Assembly: GCA_903813345.2 (NCBI GenBank)
Contig: CAIIXF020000007.1
Span: 9,615,730 to 9,679,729 of the forward strand
Reading direction: 5' to 3'
Origin: Owenia fusiformis
Lineage: Eukaryota; Annelida; Polychaeta; Sabellida; Oweniidae
DNA: 64,000 nt
Every line of letters starts with the position of its first letter. The first letter of the stretch is position 1. Under the pieces are notes generated by a model. It was not told the origin of the DNA. It saw only the letters and a list, made by a program, of their open reading frames with translations, and searched no databases. The translations under genes were made by a program, and so were the position numbers. Positions 10,779 through 23,300 of the stretch are shown piece by piece.

Positions 10779-13739
10779 GTAACAATGAAAAATACATGTT
10801 TTGAACATTATAAATTAGTAGTTGTAATTTTCAAAAGATGTACCAAAGGTTACTAATCCTAATCCAGAATAAAACCTACACAAATCTAGCAAAATGAATG
10901 AGCTAGTTTCTCCATATTAGAAAAATACAAGAACTGTATTGTCCTGTAATGTAATGTAATGTACCATATTTGGCCATGTTGGTGCAACATTGAATTTTAA
11001 AATTTTCTAGTGTAACATTTGAGAAATGTTGACATCAAAATTGGAGGTGCTGATCTACAGAATGTGGTAAAACCCTGCTGTACTGTACCATACTGTGCTG
11101 TACTCTGTATATGTAATTGTGAATGACTTGTACAGTAATGGTGTACATGTCATCTGTACAAAGAAGCAGCAAGTTCCAACATACATGTACATATAACACA
11201 ATACCAAAATGGGTCACATTTACAGACTTTGCAACCTGTGACTCAATTCAATACTTAGATTCTACTTTTTGTCTTTTTTTCTTAGATTTTTGATCGGACT
11301 TCACACAATCTCTTTGTTTCACAATATAAGCATTTTTGACCTAGAATCAAAACACCTTTGCTGAATCCCCCTGATCTTTATTGTCTTGTTCCGAAATTAT
11401 TATCACAATGATATGTTTATGAACCAAGGGATTGAAAGTTGATCAGAGGATTGCCATACAATGTTTTGATTTTGCGTCAGGAGTATGTTTGCTTCATATA
11501 TAGGCGCTGTTCCAACATGTACCCTTACTCCCTTTCAGTACTGAACAATAGTGCCTAATAACGAAAGAAAAACAGCCAGCAAAATACAGTGATAAAATAA
11601 TGCACTAAATACTAGCATTGTGCAAAAATGAAGCGAATACAACATATTTAACTTAAATTATTTTATTAATGTCTTAATTTAACATTTACTAATAACCCTT
11701 CCCTTACTTTATTTAAAAATTTATGTACACCACAGGGTCCGGGACTCATTCCCTTCTGAACACATTATGGGGAAGTAGTGGTGCCAGGCATTTTCAACTC
11801 TGCTTGGAGATTATGTCAGTATATCTTTGGCTTACTTTGCCTCCAGGCATTAGCATTTGCTTCCAATGCCAGACCTGACATTTACATTGCGATACTTCTT
11901 TATCTCGGATTGTTTTTACACACACAGCCTTTGGCGGTCATCCATTGGATTGGACTTTTGTGATTACAAGTACTTAAGTACAATTTAAATTCAAATTACA
12001 TGCATTCTCTTTACTTCTAGCAATTAGTCATTCCAGTTCATAATCAGTCATAAATTAACCATCTACAGACACCAAACTTGTCCTAAATCCTAACATAACT
12101 AATGTAAACCAAAACACTGTATATTAGTGATACCAGTTCAATAAAACACCATTTATACTGCAAATATGAAAATTTTCCAAAAAATATAGTTGGTCATTTC
12201 ATTCGAAGAAAACATATTTCTCACTGAGGGGATTAACATGGTGGTTACTAAGACACATTTTTTATTCATTATATTGGCACAACCTGATACAGCCTTACTT
12301 CTGCTCTTATTTACATTATTTAACATTGATTTTGATTCATCACCTGAAACCTGGACAGAAATTAAAATTCAGAAGGCTTATTATGTTAGCATTAGAGAGT
12401 ACATTTACATTATATACCTGTATATTAGAGAAAAGCACAAAATAAGGAATCAACATTTAATTTAACATGTTGCCTAATGATAGAAACATTTCTAAAATGT
12501 TGGAAATCATAAGCTGAATTATTTTCCAAAGTTTCTGTTTATTTCAGAAAAGTTATTCAGTCACCCCCCCCCCCCCCCCTCCTACATCAAAATCTACCTT
12601 TAGCCTCTAAAACATACCTTCCATGTTTGCATACTGAAGTATGAAGGGTGTTTTATTTCATGGTAAGCATGCAAGAAACTGGATTTCTTCATAATGAGGA
12701 ATCATCAACAAAAAATTAGTACAAACACAGTATTCAAAATTAACATGTGAATAATCTACATTAGGGCTCCAAATAGTGATGATACGCCTAAATAAGAATA
12801 TAAATTAAATTGTCAATCAATCCATTATCTAAATTTAATTAATTTGTATTAGTAGCATACATTATCCTTTGAGGTATTTATTTCATTAGATCTTAATTGA
12901 TCCTATCACAATTTCAATTTATAAATTACAAAATTGATATTTCCTGATTTTAAATACATGTAAATGCAATGTGTCATCACACATGATTGCTTCATTTCTG
13001 ACAAACTTCATGCTTTGTAAAATAAGGATCATTCTCTATTAACATCACTGAAGTATTTGTAGATGTAGAGTTATCAAAATTATTGTTTTCATATCAACAA
13101 AAATGTCACAAATGGCACACCACCATGATTGGACTCTAATTATACTGACCAAGATCAAAATTTCACTCTATTATTTTGACAAAGATATAAGACAACTAAA
13201 GCAGCTGAATAGACTATGGAGCCCCACACAGAAGTGGAAATTTACTCTATGCACCTTCAGTTTTTACTTCATTCATTCTCCTTCATAATCTCTCCCTAAA
13301 TATTCACAATGTGTGTGTATTCCTATACAGCACGACCAAGCAATTGCACAAATTATATTTCGATTAATAAAATGGGACACATTTCAGTACCCTAGTGTCA
13401 TTACCCCATGGTAGGGGTACACCAAGCGGACAAGATTCACAGTTTATCATCATTTGTTTCCATAGTAACAAGAGTAGCCACGTAGCAACCATGGATCTGG
13501 TCATCATCTTTTGATGTACAAAAATATATACAAGCACCAAATTTGAATGCAATCTGACATTGGTACGAGTCACTATCTCTTTGACCATTTCCAGTACAGT
13601 TTGTGTCAACACTAAGCGCTCATAACATGGTTCTGAATAACCAGCCAATATGAGGTTAGTCTCGAGATGTACTGTAGTATTCAACATTTCATACTGCACT
13701 GTACTAATCCTCATGGCAACCTATGATTTGTTAGTTTAT
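10779..13739. other. Intergenic, no gene seen
   Basis: Low-complexity A+T-rich DNA. Holds a 16-base poly-C run (12564-12579). Possibly includes a long LARP4 3' UTR at its right side. No coding signal on either strand. Confidence 0.45.
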
Positions 13740-14004
13740 TCGCATGACAACGAAAGTACTGGGACGTGATGATGACGTCACTGGATATAAAATATGGCTA
13801 CTCCCTCTTTGGTGCTAAGAATCCTGGGTAATACTGAGTGGCGAGCCTATGTACACGAGACATCTGGATTTGGAAGCGTAGGGTGGGCGGCTATGCTGCA
13901 CAAAGGTTCATTAGCCAATGCAGCTATATAGCTCTAGATGTTGGGGGACTTTAACAGAGCAACTATAGGCTGGCTGCTGCTGTATATGGCCTGAAGCAGC
14001 AGTC
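13740..14004 (-). other. Probable LARP4 3' UTR
   Basis: The 265 bases after the stop are less A+T-rich than the intergenic DNA and hold no repeat that I recognise. No AATAAA could be tied to a cleavage site; the 3' end is undefined and could be several kb further left. Inference from position only. Confidence 0.4.
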
Positions 14005-14367
14005 TTATTTCACTACATTCACCCTGTTGTTATTCCCCTCTTTACTGTCTCGTCTCACTCGCCACTCTCCTTTCTTATCCAAGTTCCTCTCCGCATTAGC
14101 ACGATTTTCCTTCATTGTTCTACGTCCAACGACAGTTCGCATTTCATCCTTTTCCTTGTTAGTGTTCGTATCCTGCTGTTGATTGGTAGAAGGGGTCTTA
14201 CTCCCTTGCTGCTGGTGCTCCTTCAATGTAACTGCTTTGTCTTTATTGTTAGTGTCTTTCTGTTCCCCTTCAGTCTGTTTAGCATCGGGTTTAATCTCAG
14301 CCTCCCTTTCACGTGCTCTCTGCGCCATCTGGGCATAACTCAGTTTTGGCGGGCCAAGTTTGTCCTC
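14005..14367 (-). CDS. LARP4: LARP4 exon 15 (C-terminus, stop)
   Basis: Acceptor TTTTCCAG, then [20 protein letters not shown], a Lys/Gln/Asn/Glu-rich charged tail, and TAA at 14007-14005. The KLSYAxxxQ block is the conserved C-terminal signature of LARP4 and LARP4B (human RKLSYAEVCQK). Confidence 0.93.
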   Translation of the reverse strand, partial: EDKLGPPKLSYAQMAQRAREREAEIKPDAKQTEGEQKDTNNKDKAVTLKEHQQQGSKTPSTNQQQDTNTNKEKDEMRTVVGRRTMKENRANAERNLDKKGEWRVRRDSKEGNNNRVNVVK

Positions 14368-17300
14368 CTGGAAAACAATCAGAGTATGTTACATGTAGTA
14401 TGTCAGCAGTCAATTATATGAAACATATCCATGAAGAATTACGTTAAGCAGGTAATGAGGATTGATATGCAGCATGTAAGTCAGGAAATACATGAAGCTT
14501 ATCAGTGGGGAATTACATGAAGCGTACCGGTGGGGAATTACATGAAGTGTATCAGTGAGGAATTACATGAAGCGTATCGTTGGGGAATTACATGAAGCGT
14601 ATCGGTGGGGAATTACATGAAGCGTATCAGTGGGGAATTACATGAAGCATATCAGTGGGGAATTACATGAAGCATATCAGTGGGGAATTACATGAAGCAT
14701 GAAGCTGTGAAATTCAATGTAACAATAATAGTGAGGAATTGCATACAAGCATACATGTCTATTTGCATCAGTAGATAAACATTGTCCAGTATTTCAATGC
14801 AGAGTCAATATTTGCATTTTGTACAGACATATATTTCAGCTGTTTCTTAGTCTCAACTGTTACTGCGCAATAAACTGATTTATAGATAATATAGAGATGA
14901 TAAATATGCAGTTGTTAGTTACGTTTATTGTGCATATAGCGTGTCTATTCACAGGCCACTGACTTATGTATATAAATGGCTTCGTGATGACATAAAATAA
15001 ACAAAGTCTGGTATGTCTATTGATCTCCTACTGAAAAAATGATGAAATGATGAAACAAATGAGAACTGTTATAGCTGATGCATTGCTTAATGATTATGTC
15101 TGGGTTACAAAAATGTGCAAGTAAATTATAAATACGGCAATAAATTATGTTGATGTGCATGGTGGGTGATAAACTGATTTTTATGATGAACAAAGTGAAT
15201 CATATTTGTTAACTGTAAAACTTGTAATATTCATTGTGTTCTCAATATATCTAATATTCAAAAGTGATACTATTTTAACTTTATGGCCAATGAGAGGAAA
15301 TCTTTCTTTAGTGATATTCAATCCCAGTTAAATTATGAAGTATACTTATCTCATGAAATTTTGCTGATTAAGTAAAGATTCATTAAAAACTAACTTCACT
15401 AACTGTGTTTGAGTCTGGTATGGTGGCTGGTTTATTATCTTTACTGCTGTTGACATTGTCTTTATGCGAACTGGATGCTTTAGTCTCCTTCTGTGGTATA
15501 TTGGTGGCATCCTCCTTTTTCTTGGTGGCGTCCTCCTTTTTCTTACTAGGAGCTTTTGTCGGTTTGTTTTCTTTATGTGAATTTGAAGTATCCTCAGTAG
15601 GTTTTACTTTCTCTACTGGGGGTTTAGTACTGCTGGCCTTTCCAGGTCTGAAATAGAGAAAACCTAAGTTATGGGGTGTTCAAAAAGTAGGTCTGCGCTG
15701 CCATATCAATAATATAATACAAATTTCAATAATACTTTACCAATAGAGCTCATATATATCAGGCTTAAAAATTCCTGATCCAGATGTCCTTACTTTATGG
15801 CAATTCACTACAACAGCATCATACAAAACTAGATAACAGCAGCGCTAAAGCGTAGCAACTCCAATCGAACAGCCATGGCTGTCATTTTTACAAAATCCTC
15901 TGTTAAAATAACACATAAAAATTGGCACCATTTTCAGCCATATTGTCATAAGAAAGTGTAATATGCTTCTTGGTGGGCACATATAAAATTTCAACAAAAT
16001 TTTCAAAATGGCTGCCTACTAGCCAAAGTGTCATAAGACAGTGTGTCATGCTTATGAGTATCCACATATCAAATATGAACAATATCTCTCTTATTACTTT
16101 TTGAGTTATAATAAAAAAAAACTTAAAACAACACACAACAAGGCATTAACATGACAAAATGTCACCACCTAGTTGCTCACAATATTATGAGTTCAAACTT
16201 AAGTCAGATTTGAATTTCTGAGAACTTGTAAAGTCAAATTTGAACTTCTGAAAAGATGTAGATGATTTTGAAAAAAAAATATGGTCAATTTGAAGCAAGT
16301 TGAAAACAGACCTTTTTGACCTTTTTTGACCTTGAGAAGGTCATTAAAGGTCAAATGTCAAATCTCAAGTCAGATTTGAATTTCTGAGAACATGTAGATG
16401 ATTTTGAAAAAAAAATTAGTCAATTTGAAGCAAGTTGAAAAAAGACCTTTTTGACCTTTTTTGACCTTGAGAAGGTCATTGAAGGTCAAATGTCAAATCT
16501 AAAGTCAAATCTAAAGTCATATTTGAATTTCTGAGAACATGTAGATGATTTTGAAAAAAAATTTAGTCAATTTGAAGCAAGATGAAAAAATACCCTTTTG
16601 ACCTTTTTTGACATTGAGAAGGTCATTGAAGGTCAAATGTCAAATCTAAAGTCAGATTTGAATTTCTGAGAACATGTAGATGATATTGAAAAAAAAATTT
16701 AGTCAATTTGAAGCAAGTTGAAAAAAGACCTTTTTGACCTTTTTTGACTTTGAGAAGGTCATTGAAGGTCAAATGTCAAATCTTAAGTCAAATCTAAAGT
16801 CAGATTTGAATTTCTGAGAACATGTAGATGATTTTGAAAAAAAAAATTTTTAGTCAATTTGAAGCAAGTTGAAAACAGACCTTTTTGACCTTTTTTGACC
16901 TTGAGAAGGTCATTAAAGGTCAAATGTCAAATCTAAAGTCAGATTTGAATTTCTGAGAACATGTAGATGATTTTGAAAAAAAAATTAGTCAATTTGAAGC
17001 AAGTTGAAAAAAGACCTTTTTGACCTTTTTTGACCTTGAGAAGGTCATTGAAGGTAAAATGTCAAATCTAAAGTCATATTTGAATTTCTGAGAACATGTA
17101 GATGATTTTGAAAAAAAATTAAGTCAATTTGAAGCAAGATGAAAAAATACCTTTTTGACCTTTTTTGACATTGAGAAGGTCATTGAAGGTCAAATGTCAA
17201 ATCTAAAGTCAGATTTGAATTTCTGAGAACATGTAGATGATTTTGAAAAAAAAATTTAGTCAATTTGAAGCAAGTTGAAAAAATACCTTTTTGACCTTTT

Positions 17301-20300
17301 TTGACTTTGAGAAGGTCATTGAAGGTCAAATGTCAAATCTTAAGTCAAATCTAAAGTCAGATTTGAATTTCTGAGAACACGTAGATGATTTTGAAAATTT
17401 TTTTTAGTCAATTTGAAGCAAGTTGAAAACAGACCTTTTTGACCTTTTTTGACCTTGAGAAGGTCATTGAAGGTCAAATGTCAAATCTTAAGTCAAATCT
17501 TAAGTCAGATTTGAATTTCTGAGAACACGTAGATGATTTTGAAAAAAAAATTTAGTCAATTTGAAGCAAGTTGAAAACAGACCTTTTTGACCTTTTTTGA
17601 CCTTGAGAAGGTCATTGAAGGTCAAATGTCAAATCTAAAGTCAGATTTGAAGGTCAAATGTCAAATCTAAAGTCAGATTTGAATTTCTGAGAACATGTAG
17701 ATGATTTTGAAAAAAAATTTAGTCAATGTGAAGCAAGTTGAAAAAAGACCTTTTTGACCTTGAGAAGGTCATTGAAGGTCAAATGTCAAATCTAAAGTCA
17801 GATTTGAACTTCTGAAACATGTAGATGATTTAGAAAAAAATTGAAGTCAGTCTAAACAGTATTTGTTAAGTTATAGGAAGTTGTAAGAAATTGTTACAGA
17901 CGCCGGACGCCAACCGCCGGACGCCAACCGCCGGACGCCAACCGCCGGACGCCAACCACCAACCGCCGGACGCCAACCGCCGTCGCAAAAAAACGGAGAC
18001 CATAACAATATGTCACCACTTTTGGTGGTGACATAATAAAAAGTGATGGCTATTTACAACAAACAGATGGAGGGTTTCCCTATATCCCTCTGAACTTCGT
18101 TCGATGGGATAATTAAATATCTTCCATCCCTATATAGAGTGTAGCAAGTATTATACAAGACAGCTTTTGAAAAGGTTGAAAACGCTACCTGATAGGTGAT
18201 AAAGGTGGAGATGATATTGAGCTTGTTGTTGGTGTATCCACATGGATTGGGTCACTCTCCCCAGCAGCAACTTCTCTAGAAGATTTACTGGGGGAGCCAG
18301 GGGCCACAGGGGGTTTAGACGGCATCTTGGCAGTTCCCTTGACAACATCAGACATCTTACTTTCAACTTTTTTGGTTTCGACTTTTTCAACTGGCACCTC
18401 TTCTGTAGTTGTGGCATTCTGGAAAGAAACAGCAAATGAAATGTTGCATTGAAATATCAAATTAAAAACACAAAAAAGATGGGTTGAAAGTAACTTTCTC
18501 AATTTAACTCTTGTCATTCTTTTCTCTCCTTACTTACTTTTTTAACATTTAAGAGTTAAACATTGTTTACATACTACATGATACGGCTTGGCTCTATATT
18601 TGCAATTTGGTGCATAGGTTCATTTATGCAGTATGGTTCAAACTAATATAAAACATATAAACTCTTGATGTGTTTAAGTTTTTAGCAATAGGTAAGTGGA
18701 CTTACAGTTGAGCCTGGCAGGGGTGGGAAAGACGTGGATTCAAGTTCAAAACTTTTTGGTAATTCTGGTTTCACATCATGTTTAACACCATTGGGAGTTC
18801 CACTTAGACGCTGAAACACAACATAATAGTCTAATAAGAAAGACATTCATGAAATCATCTTGCATTGGGTCTCTCTCCAATAAATTGGCGTCAACTTACA
18901 AGACAAAATATGACATGTAAACAGATCATCAGAGACTATTTCTAAATCATTCTCATTCTACTGCATTAACACCCAATATTCCTTCACGATTTCAACAATA
19001 AGAGGTCAATTTTAGCACACCCCTTTTTCTCATATAGGAGTAGAGACAGGTGAATGAGTAACTTACTGAATTTTTTGTACGATCGTCTTCTCGCCTGCGA
19101 TTCCTGTTGCTATGGTACCTTGATTCCATCCTAGAACCCCTACAAAACATAGTTAACAAATTTTCAGGCTTGATTTGGGATTAAAAATTTAAGCTGGGTT
19201 ATGTTCACACATTTCAAATGTTTTAAACCAAATGATGAGAAGAGAACAAGAAATCATGAATAAATATATTAAAAAAACAATAAAAAGGTCTTGAAAACCC
19301 TTTTAGCATAATCTGCAGTCATCTCCAAAGGATTTTGAGGGTGCAAAATTATCATTTTCACAATTTCGACCATTTTTCATGATTTCTCTCATTGACAAGT
19401 GGGTGCAAATGGATTTTCAGGTGGGTGCAAGCCTTTTTTCAAATTCTCAGGTGGGTGCTGCGCCCACTTGCTTTAATGCTGATGGAGATCACTGATCTGT
19501 ATTACTACAAACATATTATGGTTGATAAAACAATTATTTTACATCCTACACATTGCCATGCTTCATTCTTTGACTCACTCACCTAGAAGGTAATGATTCT
19601 TTGATGTGTCCATTCTCTGAGCGGGGGGAGACTGACTTAGGCATATCAACCTGGGTGGGACCTTGGGTGCTGTGGTGCTGTGGGGTGAACTCTCGATGAG
19701 TTCGGCTGCTCATCTGGGAGTTGTACAAACCACTTTCGCTATTGTGACGTGGACTGGTTCGTTGACTGGCTGATAGCTGGCGCTCCATGCGTGGGGGTGC
19801 ATCTGCGCTGCCTGAAAGTCTCTCTGGGTTACTCTGAACTCGACTGTGAGGTTTAGGTACTTGATTGCTAAAACAAAAAATATTAAATATGAGAGATCAA
19901 GGTGAGGATAAATGACAAACACGCCTAACACACCCAGCAGCACAAAATGACAACAACTTTAAGCACGTTTTCAAAGTGTGATAAAAACTATGCATTTATG
20001 AAACTATGAGATTTACCTTGTATTAAAGGTTTTATGAAACCACAAATCACATTTCAAGATTTCTTGTAATAAAACATTTAATAATAGGCGCATTAAAGCA
20101 TTTATTGTAAACATTGAAACAGTACACAAAGAGATGAATTATTACATGTAAACAATTGGTTGTAAATCAATGAGATTTCAGCTTTGTTATATTCTATTCC
20201 ACTTGCTTCAATGCTGGTTACAATACCTGGATGTTCAAATGATGGAGATCCTATTACAGTAAAAGTAGGAACAGCAAATAAAATAAATCTCTTTATATTC

Positions 20301-23300
20301 ATTGTGAAGAAAAGTGAGATGTCCTTGTAAAAAATGTCCTACATTTCAACTATATTGTACGATTGCAAACTCATGCTAGACATAAATTGCATAATAATTA
20401 TTTCTATTTCTTTTATAAGTTAAGAGTTGTTGAGACGTGTTGCAATTATGTTTTTTGATCCTGATCATTTTGAGGTATGCCCTCATATGCAAAACTGATG
20501 AATTGTATAATGGTCTCTTGACCAGTCCCGTCGTGGCATTTACCTGTTTCTGACATAGGTGTGTCTAGTAGGTGCCTGGTTGTTGAACTTGGTGATTGTA
20601 CCTCCTGGAGTGAATCCATTGGCTGCCAGAACCATGCCAGGGTCTCCGAAAAAAGCTGCTGTAGGACTGGTTGGCCAACCTAAAAAGAAAGTGATGTTTG
20701 AAGATTATATTGTAAAATCTGTGTGTGTATGGAACAATCTCCATGCTAGTTTAAATTGTAAGGCTGGTTTTGGCAACCATTGAAAAACTGATGCTTGAAG
20801 ATAAAACAGTAATACTTGTGTATATGGAATACAATATCTACTGACTGAATTATTTTCTTGTAGACAGGTGTTTTTAACTTTAGAAGAGATAAATATAGTT
20901 AAATAAGATTATAATTTTAACAAGATTAGCCAATATGCAAGCATAGGGAGCGGCAAAACAGGTAGCCTGTTGATGAACTATGCGATAAAAGCAGGCAGTG
21001 AAACTTGATAAAAAATCCCCCCTGCTAAGAAGAAATCCTGGGGAGATCACTGCAATCTAGGGACAACTTGGAATTACTCCATGTGTGTTCTTACTTTAAT
21101 AATTTGCAATTTTAATATACATGTATACCAATTTACATATTTGACACCAAGCATTTTCTTACCAGTTTTCATTAAATTCATAATTTATGAGAGACAAAAA
21201 CATCGAACATCCCGTCCCGTTGGCAACACTTCCTGTCTGAGATTTAATTTAATTCATTTTCTAATAGCTTTATTATTAATACAGCACATCAGAAATGTTA
21301 TGAGTAATAAACATTATTACCACATCCAACTGAACAATCTGACAATAAATTCAACAATTTATATAAACAAACACCCACATTCAGCGTATGTTACTATTGA
21401 CAAATCCCAGAGTGAAAACAACAGTTTGTCAACAAGCTGTCCAAATGTGGATTGAGTCATGAGATATTAGAAAGGCATTGAGGCAAATAAAGAGACAGGT
21501 GAGGCAAGGCTTGCCTCAGCTATATTTTCAAAAATATTCAATTGGAGATTTTTTAAAATAAATTGTGAAAACAAAGATAACATTTTTACAAAAAAATGTG
21601 GCCATCTTGAATGGAGCGACCATATTGAAATCTCTCCAGTAGAGTTATCGCTGGACAGACAAAAGAACATACAAACAAATGGACAGACAAATGAACCAAC
21701 AGATGGCTTCACCTTATCCCTACCAAACTTCATTCACTGGGATAATAAGTTCAATGGCCAGAATACAGTATATCTATCTTAATATCCTGGGGGTCATTAA
21801 CAGAAGTTTCGCAAAGTTACGAATTCACAAGTAAATTGTTAATTTTACGAATTTGGTAAATGTGCATAAACAGAACTTTCGTAAAGTTATGAACGATTTG
21901 CAAGTTACGAAAAATGACGTCACATATGCTTTCCTTCCTAACTTTAATAGCACCCAGACCCTTTCATAACTTTGCGAATGGCATATTTCTCATCCAGTTC
22001 TTATGTAAGGTATACAGGTTAGCAAAAAGAAATTGTTCTTTATATGCATGCTAAGTTTCAAGCTAAAATATCCACCTATTCTTACATGATAAGCAAATAT
22101 GTTCCTGAGCTGGGAATCTTTGAAATTGTGGAGACAGGTTTAATCACAGCGCGCAATGATATCAAATGACATCATATTTTTATTTGTGCTTAATAATGAT
22201 ATAAGATGATGTCAAAATTTGAAATTCGTTTACGAACGATAAAACTTATGAATGACTTACGAAAGTGTTCTGTTAATGGCCGTCGGCCGATTCGTAACTT
22301 TACGACTTACGAATTTGTAACTTTGCGAAAGTTCTATTAATGACCCCCTGGTTATGTCACTTAATATTAATAAGAGTTCTTTGCATGGAACTATAGATTG
22401 GACCTTACCTATCATAGTGTTGGCGTAGAACTGAAATGGTGGCTGTCCATTATTGGTCATATACTGCATGTTGGGGGGCACTGGTGGCTGTTGGAACGAA
22501 AACCTCTGAGCAGCCTGTTGTGGTGCAGTGCTGACACCTATAGGAAACATTTGGGTTGCTTCGTAAGCGGGTGGAGTCTGCACTGGCTTCACAACTCCAT
22601 TGGCAGTTTTTGGCACAAAGTTATTGCGTAACACCAGAGGTTTGGCTTTTATACGTGCCTAAAAATGAATGAAGAAACATTACAGTTACGTTTAACAGTA
22701 ATTATGGACCAGGGGTACATTTACAGAAACTTTTATCAGTTAACAGGGTTTTCATTAGCAGCAGGCAACAGGCGAATTTCACCAGTTGTTTTTACAAAAT
22801 CGCCTGTTGTTTTTAGGGACTTTTCAACTTTTCCAAAATAAATTTATGATTTCCATACATTTTGCCTGTTGTGAGAAATTCTAGTGAAACCCCTGGTTAA
22901 AAATTCCTAAGTCAATTGTTATTTTATCATGACATCATCCATGTTACAACAATGGATCAAGGAATTCTAAGAATACATAGAAAAGCTAAGAATGTTTCAG
23001 TAAATCAACTCACTCAAGTTCAATATTTAGATGTTATTCCAAAACATAGTTAATCACTTTTCACATTGACCGCCCTAATGAAATGAATATCTATTAATCT
23101 TGTGGGTGTTCGTCAATATATTGACCTTGTCCTTTATTCTTTGATAATTGCATCTTATTATACATGTCTAATATGTAAGCCATGTGGTCGTAACTGAATA
23201 ACTTCATTGTTAATATCAATATAAACCAGAACAACGGCAACGCCAAAGCGTAGCGAATCCCATCGAACAGAAATGGCTGGCATTTTTACAAACGAATAGC

